Shown piece by piece: positions 1 through 12,900 of a stretch of DNA of 64,000 nucleotides (its first letter is position 1; each line of letters begins with the position of its first letter). Origin of the DNA: Hippophae tibetana (Eukaryota; Streptophyta; Magnoliopsida; Rosales; Elaeagnaceae); assembly GCA_037013495.1 (NCBI GenBank), contig CM072812.1, positions 75,747,840 to 75,811,839 of the forward strand. Direction: 5' to 3'. Below the pieces are notes generated by a model that ran no database searches, was not told the origin of the DNA, and worked only from the letters and a program-made list of their open reading frames with translations. The translations under genes were made by a program, and so were the position numbers.

Positions 1-2440
1 AAAAAATTTTATGGATGATTTTTTGTTTTTTGGTAGATATTTTGATCATTGTTTGCATAATTTAGCTCTTGTTTTGTAGAGATGTGAAGATAAAAATCTT
101 GTCCTAAACTAAGAGAAGTGTAATTTCATGGTTCAAGAAGGGATCGTGCTTGGCCATATAGAGTCTTCTAAAGGATATGAGGTTGATTGAGCTAAAATTG
201 CAACCATAGAAAAACTACTACCTCTAAACACTCTAAACCTTTATGTAATCTTCTTGAAAAAATTTGCATTTGACTTCTATAATGTTTGTTTTCAGGCCTT
301 TAATGCAATCAAGGAGAAACTGATTTCAACACCAATAATGATTGTACCTGATTGGATTCAACCTTTTGAAGTCATGTGTGATGTAAGTGACTTTGAAATT
401 GGAGAAATGTTATGAAAAAAGTGAGACAAACTATTTAGGGTCATATACTATGCAAGCCAGACATTGAATGAAGCCTTGAATTATACAAAGAAGGAGATTC
501 TTTCTATGGTGTTTGCTTGTGAAATTTTTTAGTCTTACCTCATTGGTACAAAGGTGATAGTGTTCACTAATCATGCATCACTTTGGTATTTGTTTGGAAA
601 GAAAGATGCTAAACTTAGGTTGATTTGTTGGATCATTCTTATTCAAGAATTTGATTTGGAAGTTCAAGATAAGAAAGGAAGTTAAAATTCAGTTGTTGAC
701 CATCTCTCTCGTTGGAGGAAGAGAAAGTAAAACCATATTTAGTAATCCAAGAAGCATTCCCTGATGAGCAGTTATTTGCATGTGAGATCAAGCTTCCTTA
801 ATATGTTGATATTGTAAATTACCTAGTTTATAAGGTATTACCACCAATGTAAAAAACAATTCGTGATGTGAAATATTATCTTTGAAATGAGCCTTTTCTT
901 TTCAAAAGATGCCCTAATCAAATCATCAGAAGATGTGTGCTTGAGGAGAAGATTCAAGTCATTCTCCATCATTACCATTCCTCATCATATGTATGACATT
1001 TTAGAGTAGCACGAATAGCAGCTAAAGTACTTCAAAATGGTTTCTTTTGGCCTTCTATTTTTCGCGATAGTTATACTTTGGTAAAATCTTGTGATCGTTG
1101 CCAATGTATGGGAAATATTTCAATTAATCATGAGCTACCATCAAAAAATATCTTAGAAGTTAAGTTATATGATGTTTGGGAATTCTTTTTATGGGTCATT
1201 TTCCTCCTTCTTTTGGCTTTGTTTATATCTTGTTAGTAGTTGATTATATGTCAAAATGGGTGAAGGCAATTGCTTCAACAACAAATGATGCAAAGGTAGT
1301 GCCCAAATTTCTACATAAGAACATATTCACAAGATTTGGCACCCCACAAACTATTATTAGTTATGAAGGGACCCACTTTTGCAACAAGTTGTTCGAAAAC
1401 CTTCTCTCAAAATATGGTGTGAAGCATAAGATAGAACTTGCCTACCATCCTCAAACTAATGGCCAAGCTAAAATTTCAAATCGAGGAATCAAGAATATCC
1501 TTAAGAAGTCGGTTGACACTAATAGAAAGGATTGGGCAAAGAAGTTTAATGATGATTTGTGGGCATATAGTACATCTTTTAAAACACCTATCAGGATGTC
1601 TTCTTATCGATTAATGTTTGCAAAAACATGTCATCTCCTTGTTGAGTTGGAGCAAAAAGCTTATTGGGATATAAAAAAGTTTAATTTTGATTTGAACGCA
1701 GTAAGGGAAAAGCAAATTCTTCAATTGAATGAGATAGATAAGTTTTGAAATGATGCGTATGAAAATGCAAAGATCTAAAAAGAACGGACAAAGAAGTGGC
1801 ATGGTAAACAAATTTTTAGATGTGGGTTTTCCCTAGGACAATAGGTTTTTCTCTTCAATTCACAACTAAAATTCTTCCTGGGTAAGTTAAGATCAAGATG
1901 TAAAGGTCCTTATACAATTGAAAAAGTTTTCACCTTTGAAGAAATAGACTTGAAGGATAATGCATGACATATATTCAGAGTTAACAGTCAGAGATTGAAT
2001 CACTATTATAGAGAATAAGTGGAGAGGAATTGTGCATTTATTACTCTTTGAAATCTTAATTGGTGAATATTGAAAAGTCTGGCTATAGACTAAAAACAAG
2101 TGCTTATAGGAGGCAACCCATAAAAATTTATTTTATTCTTTTATTTTACCATTATCTATTTGAATAATTTAGATTTTGATGCTGGTTTATTTTGCAAGAA
2201 TAAAGAGCTGAAAATTACAAACTAATACGAATCCACCATAAAATCATGGAAGTTCCTTTCATTTCTTCAATCTATCTCACTTTTGAATTACAATGACGAC
2301 ATTTTTTGGTTTAAGTTTGGGGATGTCAAATCTTATAGTCTTGAGTTGTTGGATTCTCTTATCAAGCATGTATTTGACTATGACTGAATTCACTATGACT
2401 TTGAAATTTGTGATTTATGATGGTTTTGAGAATTTTTTTT
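1..2440 (+). mobile_element. Ty3/gypsy (Athila-like) pol remnant
   Basis: This is the 3' part of a retrotransposon polyprotein that begins before the window. In order one sees the end of the reverse transcriptase and the RNase H region (YYASQTLN-like, about 440-480; [19 protein letters not shown]-like, about 570-620), then integrase with its zinc-binding part (SCDRCQ, near 1090) and core (VDYMSKWVKAIAS, then AYHPQTNG, about 1220-1470), and finally the integrase C-terminal part to about 2100. The wording of these blocks matches the Athila lineage of plant Ty3/gypsy elements. A purine stretch, AAGTTTGGGGA near 2313, looks like the tract found downstream of pol in this group. The copy is a broken fossil with many breaks (roughly ten or more) and no usable polyprotein. 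No gag or 5' LTR is visible. Lineage assignment rests on recalled similarity. Confidence 0.85.
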
Positions 2441-2764
2441 TCAAAATATGATATTATGATAGGCAGAGTTTTGTGGCTACTTAATGAAGACAATATCGGT
2501 ATCGGGTTAGCAATATTGATCTTACATATACTTTGGTTTTATATTTATAAAACTCTCACAAGTGCACGAATAATTTTATAAAAAATGATAAGTATACTCC
2601 CAATGTTGATCTAAGGAAAAAATGTATGTTGTTTTTAATTTATTATTCAAACTTTTAAAAATGAAATTAATCTTAAACATCCTATAACGATATTTAGATT
2701 TTTTTCCTAATCTAAGAACATAAAAAAAACATAGATATAGATTCAATAACCAATTATACATTTT

Positions 2765-4316
2765 TTTTATCATTTATAACAGTTGAGTATTTATATTATA
2801 GATATAATAATTAAGTTAATTATGTTTGCTAATATTATTTAGGTTATAAAAGATATAAATTGATATTTATTGATTATCTCTTATTTATATAAATACTAAC
2901 TTTGATTGAGTTAGATATTATTTTTTAATTAAACAAATCAATTAACACATATAATTGAGGTCAATAATTAATTTGGTTAATTAAACTAATTCATTTTCCT
3001 AAGAGATTGAAAATGAACCATTCAAATGCCACATTTGGTGAGATTAGACATTTTAAACTTTATTTAATGTGTCCAAATTAAATCTAAGAGTTTAATTATC
3101 TAAATACTAGCTTTCAAGCTTTAAAACTATTACTAAAAATATGTTTTAAATATCTTTTCAAATAATAGTTATTATAAAGTTTTTTTGAAATAGAGTTTTA
3201 CTCTAACTACCATGCGATTGTACCAAAAAATAAAAGAGTATTACTCTGAATCAAACCGTATAATTAAACTTTAAAATCTAATTTTTAGATTTAAGTTGGT
3301 AATGAAAAATAACATACTTCTCTTACAATTTTTAATATAAAATATTGAATAAAAACAAAATCAATTTATTTTATAGAAATATTTTACCTATTTAATATTT
3401 CGCAAGCATAACAACGTTATTATTATATCATATTTACAAAACAGTCAGCTATGTTAAATTTAATCACATACAAATTAAATATACCATATAAGAATAAAAC
3501 ATAAAATAGTTGTAAAGAATTTATTTTAAAATTATACCTCAAAATAATCCTTATAGAACTTTGATGCTAATTCCATTTCTAGAAAACATCCAAATGGATT
3601 TGAATTTTTTTTTATTGAATCAAAAAAATAGAAATTTACAAAAACATAACTTGTTCTTCTCAAAAAGAGAGTTTTAATACTAAAAAAACTATAAAAACTA
3701 AGAAAGCTTTTTAGAGAGAAAAAGATAGTGAGATAAATGTATAATTTTGGGATTTTTTGGGATAATTTTTACAATGAGAGATTGGGGTTTTTTATAGATG
3801 AGGAAAAGGTCAAAAAATGAGAAAATATCTCAAAAATTGATTTTGGATGCTTTTAAACAGTCTACACTCATATGGGGCGAGATTTGCGGTAGACTAGTGC
3901 AAATGTGTGCGAGCCCTCGCGGAACTCGACGTGAAATACCTATTGGGCGTGCAGGATAGGTGTAGGCATGTGTTGGTGTATAAGGGACTCAGTGTGGGCG
4001 TGTGTTGGGCATGGGTTGGATACGCGTAGGCGTGTGCTAGTTGCGCACGAGACTCAACATTATTGATCGTTTTGATCCATTTTATCCAATTTTTTCATTT
4101 CTTTTTACTCTTCCTCATTTTTTCTCAACGTATTTGTAATGTATTGCCTCCAATATTTTTCTTTGAATTTTTAAGTTAGTCTTGAACGAAAATACCTAAA
4201 AAACAATAAAAATACATGTGATTTCGAAAACACTAATTTATATAAAAATATGATAAAATCATACAAATATAAATCAATTTAATCAATTAAAGTACATTAA
4301 ATCATGGTAATTTTAG
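2765..4316. repeat. Long direct repeat, copy A (LTR-like)
   Basis: This block of about 1.55 kb is repeated in the same orientation at 5061-6269. Matching landmarks run in the same order in both copies: TATCATTTATAACAG at the start, GATATAATAATTAAGTTAAT, AACAAATCAATTAACAC, TTGAAAATGAACCAT, a GC-rich patch (about 3875-4065 here) with GGCGAGATTTG and GTTGCGCAC, and ATTAAAGTACATTAAATCAT at the end. Size, AT-richness and position behind an Athila-like pol remnant suggest an old LTR, but I could not define TG/CA ends or a target duplication. It could also be a non-autonomous repeat. It is a fossil and carries no coding capacity. Confidence 0.7.
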
Positions 4317-5060
4317 TGATTTTTAAGCACTCATTTAATAGAGATCATTTAATAATGATGAAAAAATAAGAAAAGTGTTTAGAGTACAAAAAATAATATT
4401 TATCACTTAGAATAAAAGATAATGGTCTCAAAATATTTATCGAAAGGGTAGTCTATACTATTTGATTCCTAAGCACTAATTTTTGGTTTAATATAATTTT
4501 CACACATTATCAAGAAATATTAATAATGACCAAAACTAACTAATTACCATACACTTCATGATATGTTTTCAAAAATAAATCCAATAGTGGAGAAGACTTA
4601 ACTATTTACTTAAATTTGATTTAAAAAATGATAATTTTTTGTGATTTTTTTTAAAACTAATTCTAAAATTCTAAAATTACTAAATCACACAAAGAAAATA
4701 AAATCAAACACAATACAAATGAAAATGTGATCATAAAAAAATTTAAAATTGTTAATTTTTTTGAAATTAAGCATCATAAATTTTCACTACCTCCAACCTA
4801 GAACTTATATTGTACTCAATGTAACAATTATAAATTAAAGAAAAGAAAAAGATAAAAAAATTACTTATTTTCCAAGAATGTGCAAGTAGTGATGGAGAGA
4901 TGTAGGTGCATCCATCATGTTCATCATTAAAGTCCACACAGACAGTGGATCTATCATGTTCATTAGAAAAGTTACCTATTTTTTGAAAAAACATTATGTT
5001 GGCTAATATAATAACATAAAAAATAAACATATATATGTATTTAATAAACAAATATGTAAA
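4317..5060. other. AT-rich spacer between the two repeat copies
   Basis: This stretch of about 740 bp lies between copies A and B of the direct repeat. It is AT-rich, with homopolymer runs and no reading frame that resembles a known protein. A short frame on the minus strand (4767-5051) has no recognisable domain and is probably chance. It may be internal sequence of the same old retroelement. Confidence 0.4.
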
Positions 5061-6269
5061 TTTTTATCATTGATAACAGTAAAATATTTATAGATATAAT
5101 AATTAAGTTAATTATACTTGTTCATATTATTTAAGTTATTAAAAATATAAATTCATATTTATTGATTCTATTTTTTTTATATATAAATACCATCTTTGAT
5201 GGGGTTAGATATTTTTTTTAATTAAACAAATCAATTAACACTTATAGTTGAGGTAGATAATTAATTTAGTTAATTAAATTAATATTTTCTAAGAAATTGA
5301 AAATGAACCATTTAAATGACACATTTGGTAGGATTAGATATTTTAAACTTTATTCAAGGTGACTAAATCAAATCTAAGAATTTAATTATCTGAATTCTAA
5401 CTTTCAAGTTTTAAAACTATTACTGAAAATATGTTTTCAATACATTTTCGAATAATAGTTCTTATAAAAACTTTTGAATTAGAACTTCACTCTAACTACC
5501 AGAAAATTATACCAAAAAATAAAAGACCACTACTTTAAATCAAACCGGATAATTAAACCTTAAAATCTAATTTTTAGATTTAAGTTTGTAATGAAAAACA
5601 ATATATTTCTCTCTTTCAATTTTTAATATATAAAATTGAATAAAAACATAATCAATTTATTTTATAGAAATATTTTACTTATTTAATATATCACAAGCAT
5701 AACAACATTATTATTATATCATATTTACAAAATAGCTAACTATGTTAAATTTAATCACAAACAAATTAAATATAACATATAAGAATAAAATATAAAAATA
5801 ATTGTAAATAAGTCATTTTAAAATTATACCTGAAAAGAATTCTTATACAACTTTGGATGCATTTGGATAGGTTGGCACGCGTGTGAGGGCGAGATTTGTG
5901 TACAAAGGGAGAAAACATGCATGGGAATCGATTTGACATGTGCGATGGACGCATAGGATAAGCATAGGTATGTACTAGTTCTTGCAAGACTCGGCACGGG
6001 CATTGGCTGGTTGCGCACCGCACTCGATATTTTTGACCATTTGGATCGATTTTGTCTAATTTTTTCTTATTTGTTTCTCAACATATTTGTGATGTATTCC
6101 CTCTAGTATTTTTCTTCGTGTTTTTAAGTTATTTTTGAATAAGAATACCAAAAAAACAATAAAAATACTCATTATTCCGAAAAGACAAATTTATACAAAA
6201 TATGATAAAATCATACAAATATAAATCTATTTAATCAATTAAAGTACATTAAATCATAGTAATTTTAGT
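5061..6269. repeat. Long direct repeat, copy B (LTR-like)
   Basis: This is the second copy of the repeat at 2765-4316, in direct orientation and somewhat shorter. It carries the same ordered landmarks from TATCATTGATAACAG to ATTAAAGTACATTAAATCAT, including the GC-rich patch (about 5875-6040) with GGCGAGATTTG and GTTGCGCAC. Divergence from copy A is clearly visible by eye across the alignment, so the pair is old if it arose as LTRs of one insertion. The DNA after it (6270-6600) does not match what follows copy A. Confidence 0.7.
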
Positions 6270-7600
6270 ACTTTGATTTAAATCTCTATACTTGAAAATA
6301 ATTGAGCACATAGTCAATTTGTTTTTACTCCATTTTGCCTTTGAAGAGAAAGAGTTGAATTAACTAGGTAAAGAGAGTTCAATCTTTCTTTTCTCTATAG
6401 TATGTTGATGGATCCTTGAGGCGAAATCCTAGTTGATACCAAATATTAGAGAAAGGATCTAGGGAATTTTTTGTCACAACCAAAAAGCTTTCCCAATCGT
6501 CCTAATTATCAAGTCATCATTGCATGGTGTATTCTCATAGTCAACCTCCTTGAGCCTTATTTTACATAGGCTTTTATTTGTTCTTTTAACTACATAAACT
6601 ATTCTCATTCTAAGTTTAAAAAACTATTAATTTACCTTAAATTTTGAGAAAAAACTTTGGTGAAAATTTACATTTAAAGAGAAAGTTAGTTCAAATTAAA
6701 TAACTATATTATGTTTTTTATATTTGATCAAAATGTGAAAAGAAAATAAAGTGAAAGATAAGAATAGAAAAAGGGTTAAAGTGCTTGAAAATCAGAAACG
6801 CTATGAATATCAAGGTGGCTAAACTCTGATGATAAAAAAACACTTCACTTATTCAGTATAGAAACAATATTGTTATCAATATGAGCATATTGTCGAGAAA
6901 GAACTTTGGTGTGAATTCTTGGGATATTCTTTTTATTATTTTTTTCTACCAAGTATTTTTCTAGTTTGCTTTTATTTTTCATATCTATTTCTTTCTTATC
7001 CCTCACCCTGTGGTCCTTCATCACTACCTTGATTAAAGATCTTTTAATCTCTGATTTTGGTATTTGATTACATTAGTGGAGAAGATTTTTAAAAATTGGA
7101 CTTATAGGGTTAAATTTTGAAAGAATTAGTCTAATTTCAATTATTTTATTTTTAATGAATTTGTGAGTTGTTTGGAGTTAAATTGACTCTTTCACACACA
7201 CTTAAAGACTTAGCTTTAAATTGAAGTAAATGCTTAACTCTTGCTTCACAAATTGTTCAATTTTTGATTGATTTTCCTTTTAAATTTAGATATGACTTGT
7301 TGAGTAATGGTAGTTTTCTACGAGGTTTAATTGATATTATTTAAAATTGTTTTTTCTTTATTTATTTTTTATTAAAGATAAACAAAGTTTTAAGTTTAAA
7401 AGTGTTAGATGACTTGTATAATTTGACATAATTTATCACTTATCAATTTTAATTTTAGTCTAATTTTATTTAATTTTTATTGATTTTAGACTTTATTATT
7501 ATTATTTAAATTTTATTGTATATTTGAAAAAAAATGAAAAATCAAATTTTAAAAACGTACCGGGTAAAGACTATTAAATTTAAACGAAATTTTATTAAAA
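6270..7600. other. AT-rich intergenic DNA, nothing recognised
   Basis: I found no protein-like reading frame, RNA gene or clear repeat here. The part from 6270 to 6600 is less AT-rich (GATGGATCCTTGAGG near 6408) and could be leader or internal sequence of the element that owns the upstream LTR-like repeat, but no primer-binding site could be defined. The remainder is AT-rich sequence with poly-A and poly-T runs. Confidence 0.4.
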
Positions 7601-7604
7601 TCTT

Positions 7605-7860
7605 ATTTAAACAACCGGAAAAAAAGTGACATTCATTCACTCAATTTATATATATATATATAAAGAGGAGAAAAAAAACGTTGAAAATGCAGAGAGAGAG
7701 AGAGAGAGAGAGGGAACGGAAACAGAGAAAAAGAGAGGAGGACAATTAGAAATCAAAACAAAAACAAAAAGGAAGAGATTCAACACAAAAACAAGAAGAA
7801 GAAAAAAAAGAAACAGATTGCAACGCAGAAAATGAGGCTGGGAAACGCGGAATCAGATTT
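7605..7860 (+). promoter_or_regulatory. Promoter-like TATA region with GA-rich leader, no gene attached
   Basis: A run of TA dinucleotides ending in TATATATAAAGAGG (about 7648-7667) is followed by a purine-rich stretch with an (AG)n microsatellite and then GCAGAAAATGAGG (ATG at 7831). This arrangement of TATA element and GA-rich leader resembles a plant core promoter with 5' UTR, as seen upstream of DWF4 in this same window. The frame from the ATG at 7831 closes after 16 codons and no coding exon is recognisable downstream, so this may be a dead or truncated promoter, or chance. Function is inference only. Confidence 0.25.
7691..7712. repeat. (AG)n microsatellite
   Basis: Eleven perfect AG units lie within a purine-rich stretch of about 150 bp (7660-7815). 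Confidence 0.9.
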
Positions 7861-9129
7861 TTTTGCTATTCATTTTGTTTGAATTTTTTTTAGAAACATT
7901 ACAGTGAATTTATTTAGGTTGAATTTAATTTTTTTTATTCTAAAAAAAAGATATAATCTAATTTTGAATTATGTTTGTTTTCTCATGTTTTTATGATTTA
8001 TTCTGAGTTATTATTTCTAATTAACTAGTTATTAATTAGATGATTTTGATCTTATAATTTATTATCGAAAAAGAAAATTATAGGATACATTTAAAATATT
8101 TCAGTGTAGGTAAATATAGAGATCGAAAGATATATATGAACTTATGTAGTTTTAAAATCATTAATTTTAATGTTTTTTTACTTTATTAAATTGTATACTC
8201 TTCTATAAATTAATAAATAAGAATATTTTCAATTGATTGTAGAAAGAGTTTTTGGTTTTTGGATGTTTTTTGAAGATTATTAACAAAAAGATATAATTAA
8301 ATTCAATTAGTTAGACGAGTAAAATATAATAAAAGATTAAATCAAATTGATTTCTTAAAAGTTTTATTTGATTTTCAAACATATTTTTTATTGCGTATTT
8401 TTTTTTAAATTAATTTTATTTTAAATTTTAATTATAATAATATTAATGATATAAAATTGATATTAACATAATTTTAATATTTGTTAAAAGTAAGTTATTG
8501 ATATCTAAAAACTATACTCTTATCATCAATTCATTGTAAAACTATGATATCATGTAATTATAATTTTACACAGAATATATATTAAGAAAATAATTTTTTT
8601 TATATTGATTCTATTGTATAATTTATAGATTACATTGCAAATATTTTATAAGACTCTGATGGAATGGTGGGTGACAAGGCATTTGCAGCCTTTATGCTAA
8701 CAAACTATTAGTTGATTATGTTAAGTCTAGCTGTACCGCAATTGATATAATATGTACTGGGTAGTGAGTTTAATGTATGAAAATATTCGTAATTGTGCTA
8801 AGAGGCCTGATCTTGCTCGCACATTTTGCTAGTTCATGATTTATATCTTCAAATATATCGATGACTTTGCTTCAATTATTAGGTCACGTCTACATACAAT
8901 ATAACATGATTCCATAAAACTCTGTCACTTTACAATTAATACATGCTTTACATGACCTGCTTTTTAGTTTATAATTTGATTTTTTTATAAGAATATTTTT
9001 TAATTTTATTTTTTCGTTAACCAGCTAGCCCATAAGAGCTGGTCAAATAATTATATTAAATAAATGTCAATAACATTTCTAACGTTTCTCTTAACAGCGT
9101 ATTGATATCATATTTAAAAATAATATCAA

Positions 9130-9132
<3 letters not shown>
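7861..9132. other. AT-rich intergenic DNA, nothing recognised
   Basis: This region is mostly low-complexity AT sequence. A less AT-rich patch at about 8640-8900 has no reading frame that I recognise on either strand. No RNA gene, inverted repeat or transposon end stood out. Confidence 0.4.

Positions 9133-9167
<35 letters not shown>
9133..9167. repeat. (AT)n microsatellite
   Basis: An uninterrupted AT dinucleotide run of about 17 units lies 250 bp upstream of the 5' LTR of the copia element. Confidence 0.9.
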
Positions 9168-9170
<3 letters not shown>

Positions 9171-9416
9171 GATGTATTGAATTCTAAAAAAAAAAAAATT
9201 ATCAAACTTAAAAACACATACTTAATTTAATTTAATAATAACACATGAAGTGAATGGATATATAAACTTATAAACTATCTAAAATCTTTATTATTTATTG
9301 ACTTAGGATTTAACGCTCAAAAATGATTTAAGAAATCAAAATCTCTCGTATATCCATCATCTTTTACTCTGTTACAAAAAATGAAAATAAAATTTTTAAG
9401 ATTTGCTTGTCGGTAT

Positions 9417-9655
9417 TGTTGGTGTGTGTTGTGGTGTATGCTGCAACAGTGGTATACACAAATACTCAGTAGAGCAAAACATGGAGCAGAAAATAATATT
9501 AGTGGAGCCATAAAACATGAATGTGTAGAAATTATGGTTATTGTTTAATTTTCGTTTTCATTGTATACATATAGTTAAACTCTTGTATAGAAAACAGAAT
9601 AGAAAATAATAATGAAATATACATGATAATTATCAGAGAAACACAATATTTGTCA
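9417..9655 (+). repeat. 5' LTR of Ty1/copia element
   Basis: This 239-bp LTR begins TGTTGGTGTGTGTTG and ends AATATTTGTCA. It pairs with 14748-14986, which has the same length. By my hand count 16 of the 239 positions differ, mostly transitions, giving about 93% identity. The five bases before it (GGTAT) match four of the five bases after the 3' LTR (GATAT), which fits a 5-bp target-site duplication with one later change. Confidence 0.93.
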
Positions 9656-9667
9656 TGATATCAGAGC
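9656..9667 (+). other. Primer-binding site of the copia element
   Basis: TGATATCAGAGC follows the 5' LTR directly. It differs by one base from TGGTATCAGAGC, the usual plant copia site complementary to the 3' end of initiator methionine tRNA. Confidence 0.85.
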
Positions 9668-9669
9668 AA

Positions 9670-9905
9670 GTTATTGCTGATTAATGGAATTACCTACTGA
9701 TTTCTATTTTTGCTGATTTCTAATTCTGATTCTGGTGTGGCTGCTGATTTCTGTTTTTGCTGATTTCTGATTCCGATTATGGTATGACTGCTGATTGTGG
9801 CTACTGATTTCTGTTTTTTGCTGATTGTTGATTGTGGCTACTGTTTTCTATTTTTTACTCATTGCTGATTGTGGCTGCTGATCTCTGAATCTGATTTTTG
9901 GGGTA
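9670..9905 (+). repeat. Imperfect tandem repeats in the copia leader
   Basis: The untranslated leader holds repeated short units built from GCTGATTTCTG, TGATTGTGGCT and GCTGATTGTGG, in about 6 to 8 imperfect copies with a spacing of roughly 30-40 bp. They look like internal slippage or unequal exchange within the element. They lie between the primer-binding site and the gag start and encode nothing recognisable. Confidence 0.7.
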
Positions 9906-12900
9906 GCCATTTCTGATCTCTCGACACTGGTTTGATCTAGGTGGTCGTTCTGACTTACTCACCGGTTCCACCATCAGTCTTTTCTAGAAAAGAAACAGAA
10001 CACAACTATAAACGGCATTGAGGTCGCGTTCTGTGTATCTGCTTTGTATCTACGGTTGGAGTCACAGATTGTGCGCAGTCTCTCTACGTAGCCGTGGGCA
10101 ACCGCACCGGTTTCCTGCCTCCGTGAAACTTGAAACGCAGCAACATATATTTTGTGTTTTGTCTCTGTGTGTGTGGCTGGTTGGAGTCGTAGGTCTATCT
10201 GCAGTTGTGGGTAACCGTACTGTTCTTTTAAGCTCGGACAAGCTTGGAACGAGAAGGAACTGCACAGAGGCTGCGTGAAGAAAGAGTTGTTGTGGAACCA
10301 CGCAGAAGAAGTTGCGCGAATTTGGAATTTTGTTAGGGTTAGGAACGCGCAGAAGAAGCTGCGCTCATTTGTAAAAAAAAATTTAGGGTTACGAATTTTT
10401 CTATATATAGTGTACGAACGAAGTGTAAAAAAAATGACGACGAAAATGACGAAAGTTCTAACTAGAGCTCAGACCGTCGCACAACCTCCGCTAACCGAAG
10501 CGTCGATTTCCCCCATTAGTATCAAGTTGGGAGGATCCAACTATGCCTTGTGGTCCCAAGTGGTGGAGATGTATATCTCTAGCAAAGACAAACTGGGATA
10601 TATTAATGGGGAATTTCCTCAACCTGCTAAAACTGACCCCTCATTCAGGAGATAGCGCACTGAAAATGCTTAAAGGATGGTTGATCAATTCGATGGACCC
10701 CTCCTTGATTGCAAATTTTATTTGATTCCCAACTGCGAAACAAGTTTGGGATTCTGCTGCTACCATCTACTATGATGGGACAGACACGTCTCAAGTGTAT
10801 AATCTTCGCCGTCGAGTTACTCGTATGAAGCAAGCGGGTGGATCCATTGAAAAATACTACAATGACCTTCAAGGATTGTGGCGAGAAATTGATTTCCGTC
10901 GTCCTAATCCAATGGAGTGTGCGAATGCCATACAAAAATACAACTTCATTGTACAGGAAGATCGAGTGTGTACCTTCCTTGATGGACTTGATGACAGACT
11001 CGACAAAACTCGAAGTGATGTGCTTCAAATCAAACCATTCCATACGGTGGAACAAGCCTATGGATTCATTCGTAGGGAAGAAGTCCGGCAGACTGTGATG
11101 ATCACGGGTATAGATACGACACCTGAAACAGTTATGGCTTTTAAAGGGGTCAAAGGACACCATAATTTGATGCCACCAAAAACAGGAACCTCTTTGGGTA
11201 GTAAGAAATCCACCATCTCTTGACATGAAATGTGGCCATTGTGGAAACTCTAAACACACCCATAAAAACTGCTTCAAACTCCATGGGTATCCAGAATGGT
11301 GGAATGATCTTCAAGCACAGAAGAAATGGGACACCACTGGGAGAGCCGTTGTGACTACCAATAATGCCTCACTATCCCTTACTCATCAGGCCGAATCTTC
11401 CCAGGATCCAGGTATTTCAAGTAAAGAATTTCACATCTCTACTCGTAATGATAATGAGGATTGGATTCTGGACTCTGGAGCTACAAATCACATGACATTT
11501 GACCCAAAAGATCTCTCCAATACAACCCAGCCAAGACGGAGCCGTGTTACCAATGCCAATGGAGTCACTTATCCAGTTACAAGAGCTAGAACAGTGACCT
11601 TATCTCCTTCATTATCATTATCTAATACTTTACTTGTACCCTCTCTTTCAAATCGACTAATGTCAATAAGTCAGGTCACTTCAGATCTTAACTGTGTAGT
11701 ATTGATGTATTCTACTTTTTGCCTTCTACAGGATATTCTCACCAAGGAGATCACTAGGCGTGGTACTAGGAGAGGAGGACTATATTATGTGGGTGACCTC
11801 AGTTCAGGAAGAGCCAATCACATGCAAAACACTATTGGTAACAAGGAACGACAGATTTGGCTATGTCATCATAGATTTGGGCATCCATTATTCAGGTATT
11901 TAAAGCACCTACTCCCCAGTTTATTTTCAAATATCACACATTCAGATTTCAAATGTGATACTTGTATCCTAGCAAAAAGTCATAGGGCGTATTATCCTAT
12001 GAGCATGAATAAAAGTATGACTCATTTTGCTTTGGTACATTCTGATGTTTGAGGACCTTCCCCGGTCATTACATCATCGGGTCAACGTTGGTTTGTTATT
12101 TTTGTTGATGATTGTACACGAATGACATGGCTTTACCTTCTCAAACATAAAGATGAAGTATTTTCTACATTTCACCTGTTTCACACCATGGTTCAGACAC
12201 AATTTTCTAAAAAAATTAAGATACTTAGGTCTGATAATGGAGGGGAGTATGTTAATCAACAATTTTGGACATACTTGGACAACCATGGTATTCTCCATGA
12301 AACCTCGTGTTCACAAACCCCACAACAGAATGTGAATGCGGAGAGGAAGAATCGGCATATTTTGAAAACGGCAGGGGCCTTACTAATCGATGTGCATATG
12401 CCTAATAAATACTGGAATGATGCGGTTACTACAGCTGTGTATCTAGTGAATCGTATGCCCACAAAAACCTTACAATTTCATACTCCATTAAAGGTGCTAT
12501 CTGATCATCTTCTCTTGCCTACTATTTTGATGCTTCCGCCCCGAGTTTTTGGATGTGTTGCTTTTGTCCACCTCCATAAAAATCAACGAACTAAGTTGGA
12601 TCCATGTGCTATTTGATGTGTATTCTTGGGGTATGGCGTACAAAAAAAAGGTTACCGATGCTATGATCCAATTGCTAAAAGAACCTATATTACCATGGAT
12701 GTCACTTTCCTCGAATCAGAATGTTTTTTCCCATAACCGGTATCCAATTACACTCTTCAGGAGGAGAGTTATGGTGAAGAACGAAATTGGCTTGATGTTG
12801 AAATATTAGACACTAGTTCAACATACTCGGATCGTGCCAATAATATGGAGGAGCCAGTATCTAGACCCGAGCTTGAACTTCCAAGAACTGAAGCTGAAGT

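Noticed and set aside
5766-6023. Minus-strand frames of 64-85 codons in repeat copy B
   Set aside because: They fall in the GC-rich island of an LTR-like repeat, two overlapping phases are equally open, and copy A does not conserve them.
7626-7835. 69-codon frame across the (AG)n repeat
   Set aside because: Its sequence is dictated by the microsatellite and purine-rich leader (runs of Arg/Glu/Lys) and no domain is recognisable.
9656-9680. tRNA-like sequence after the copia LTR
   Set aside because: It is only the short complement to the tRNA 3' end (primer-binding site), with no tRNA body.
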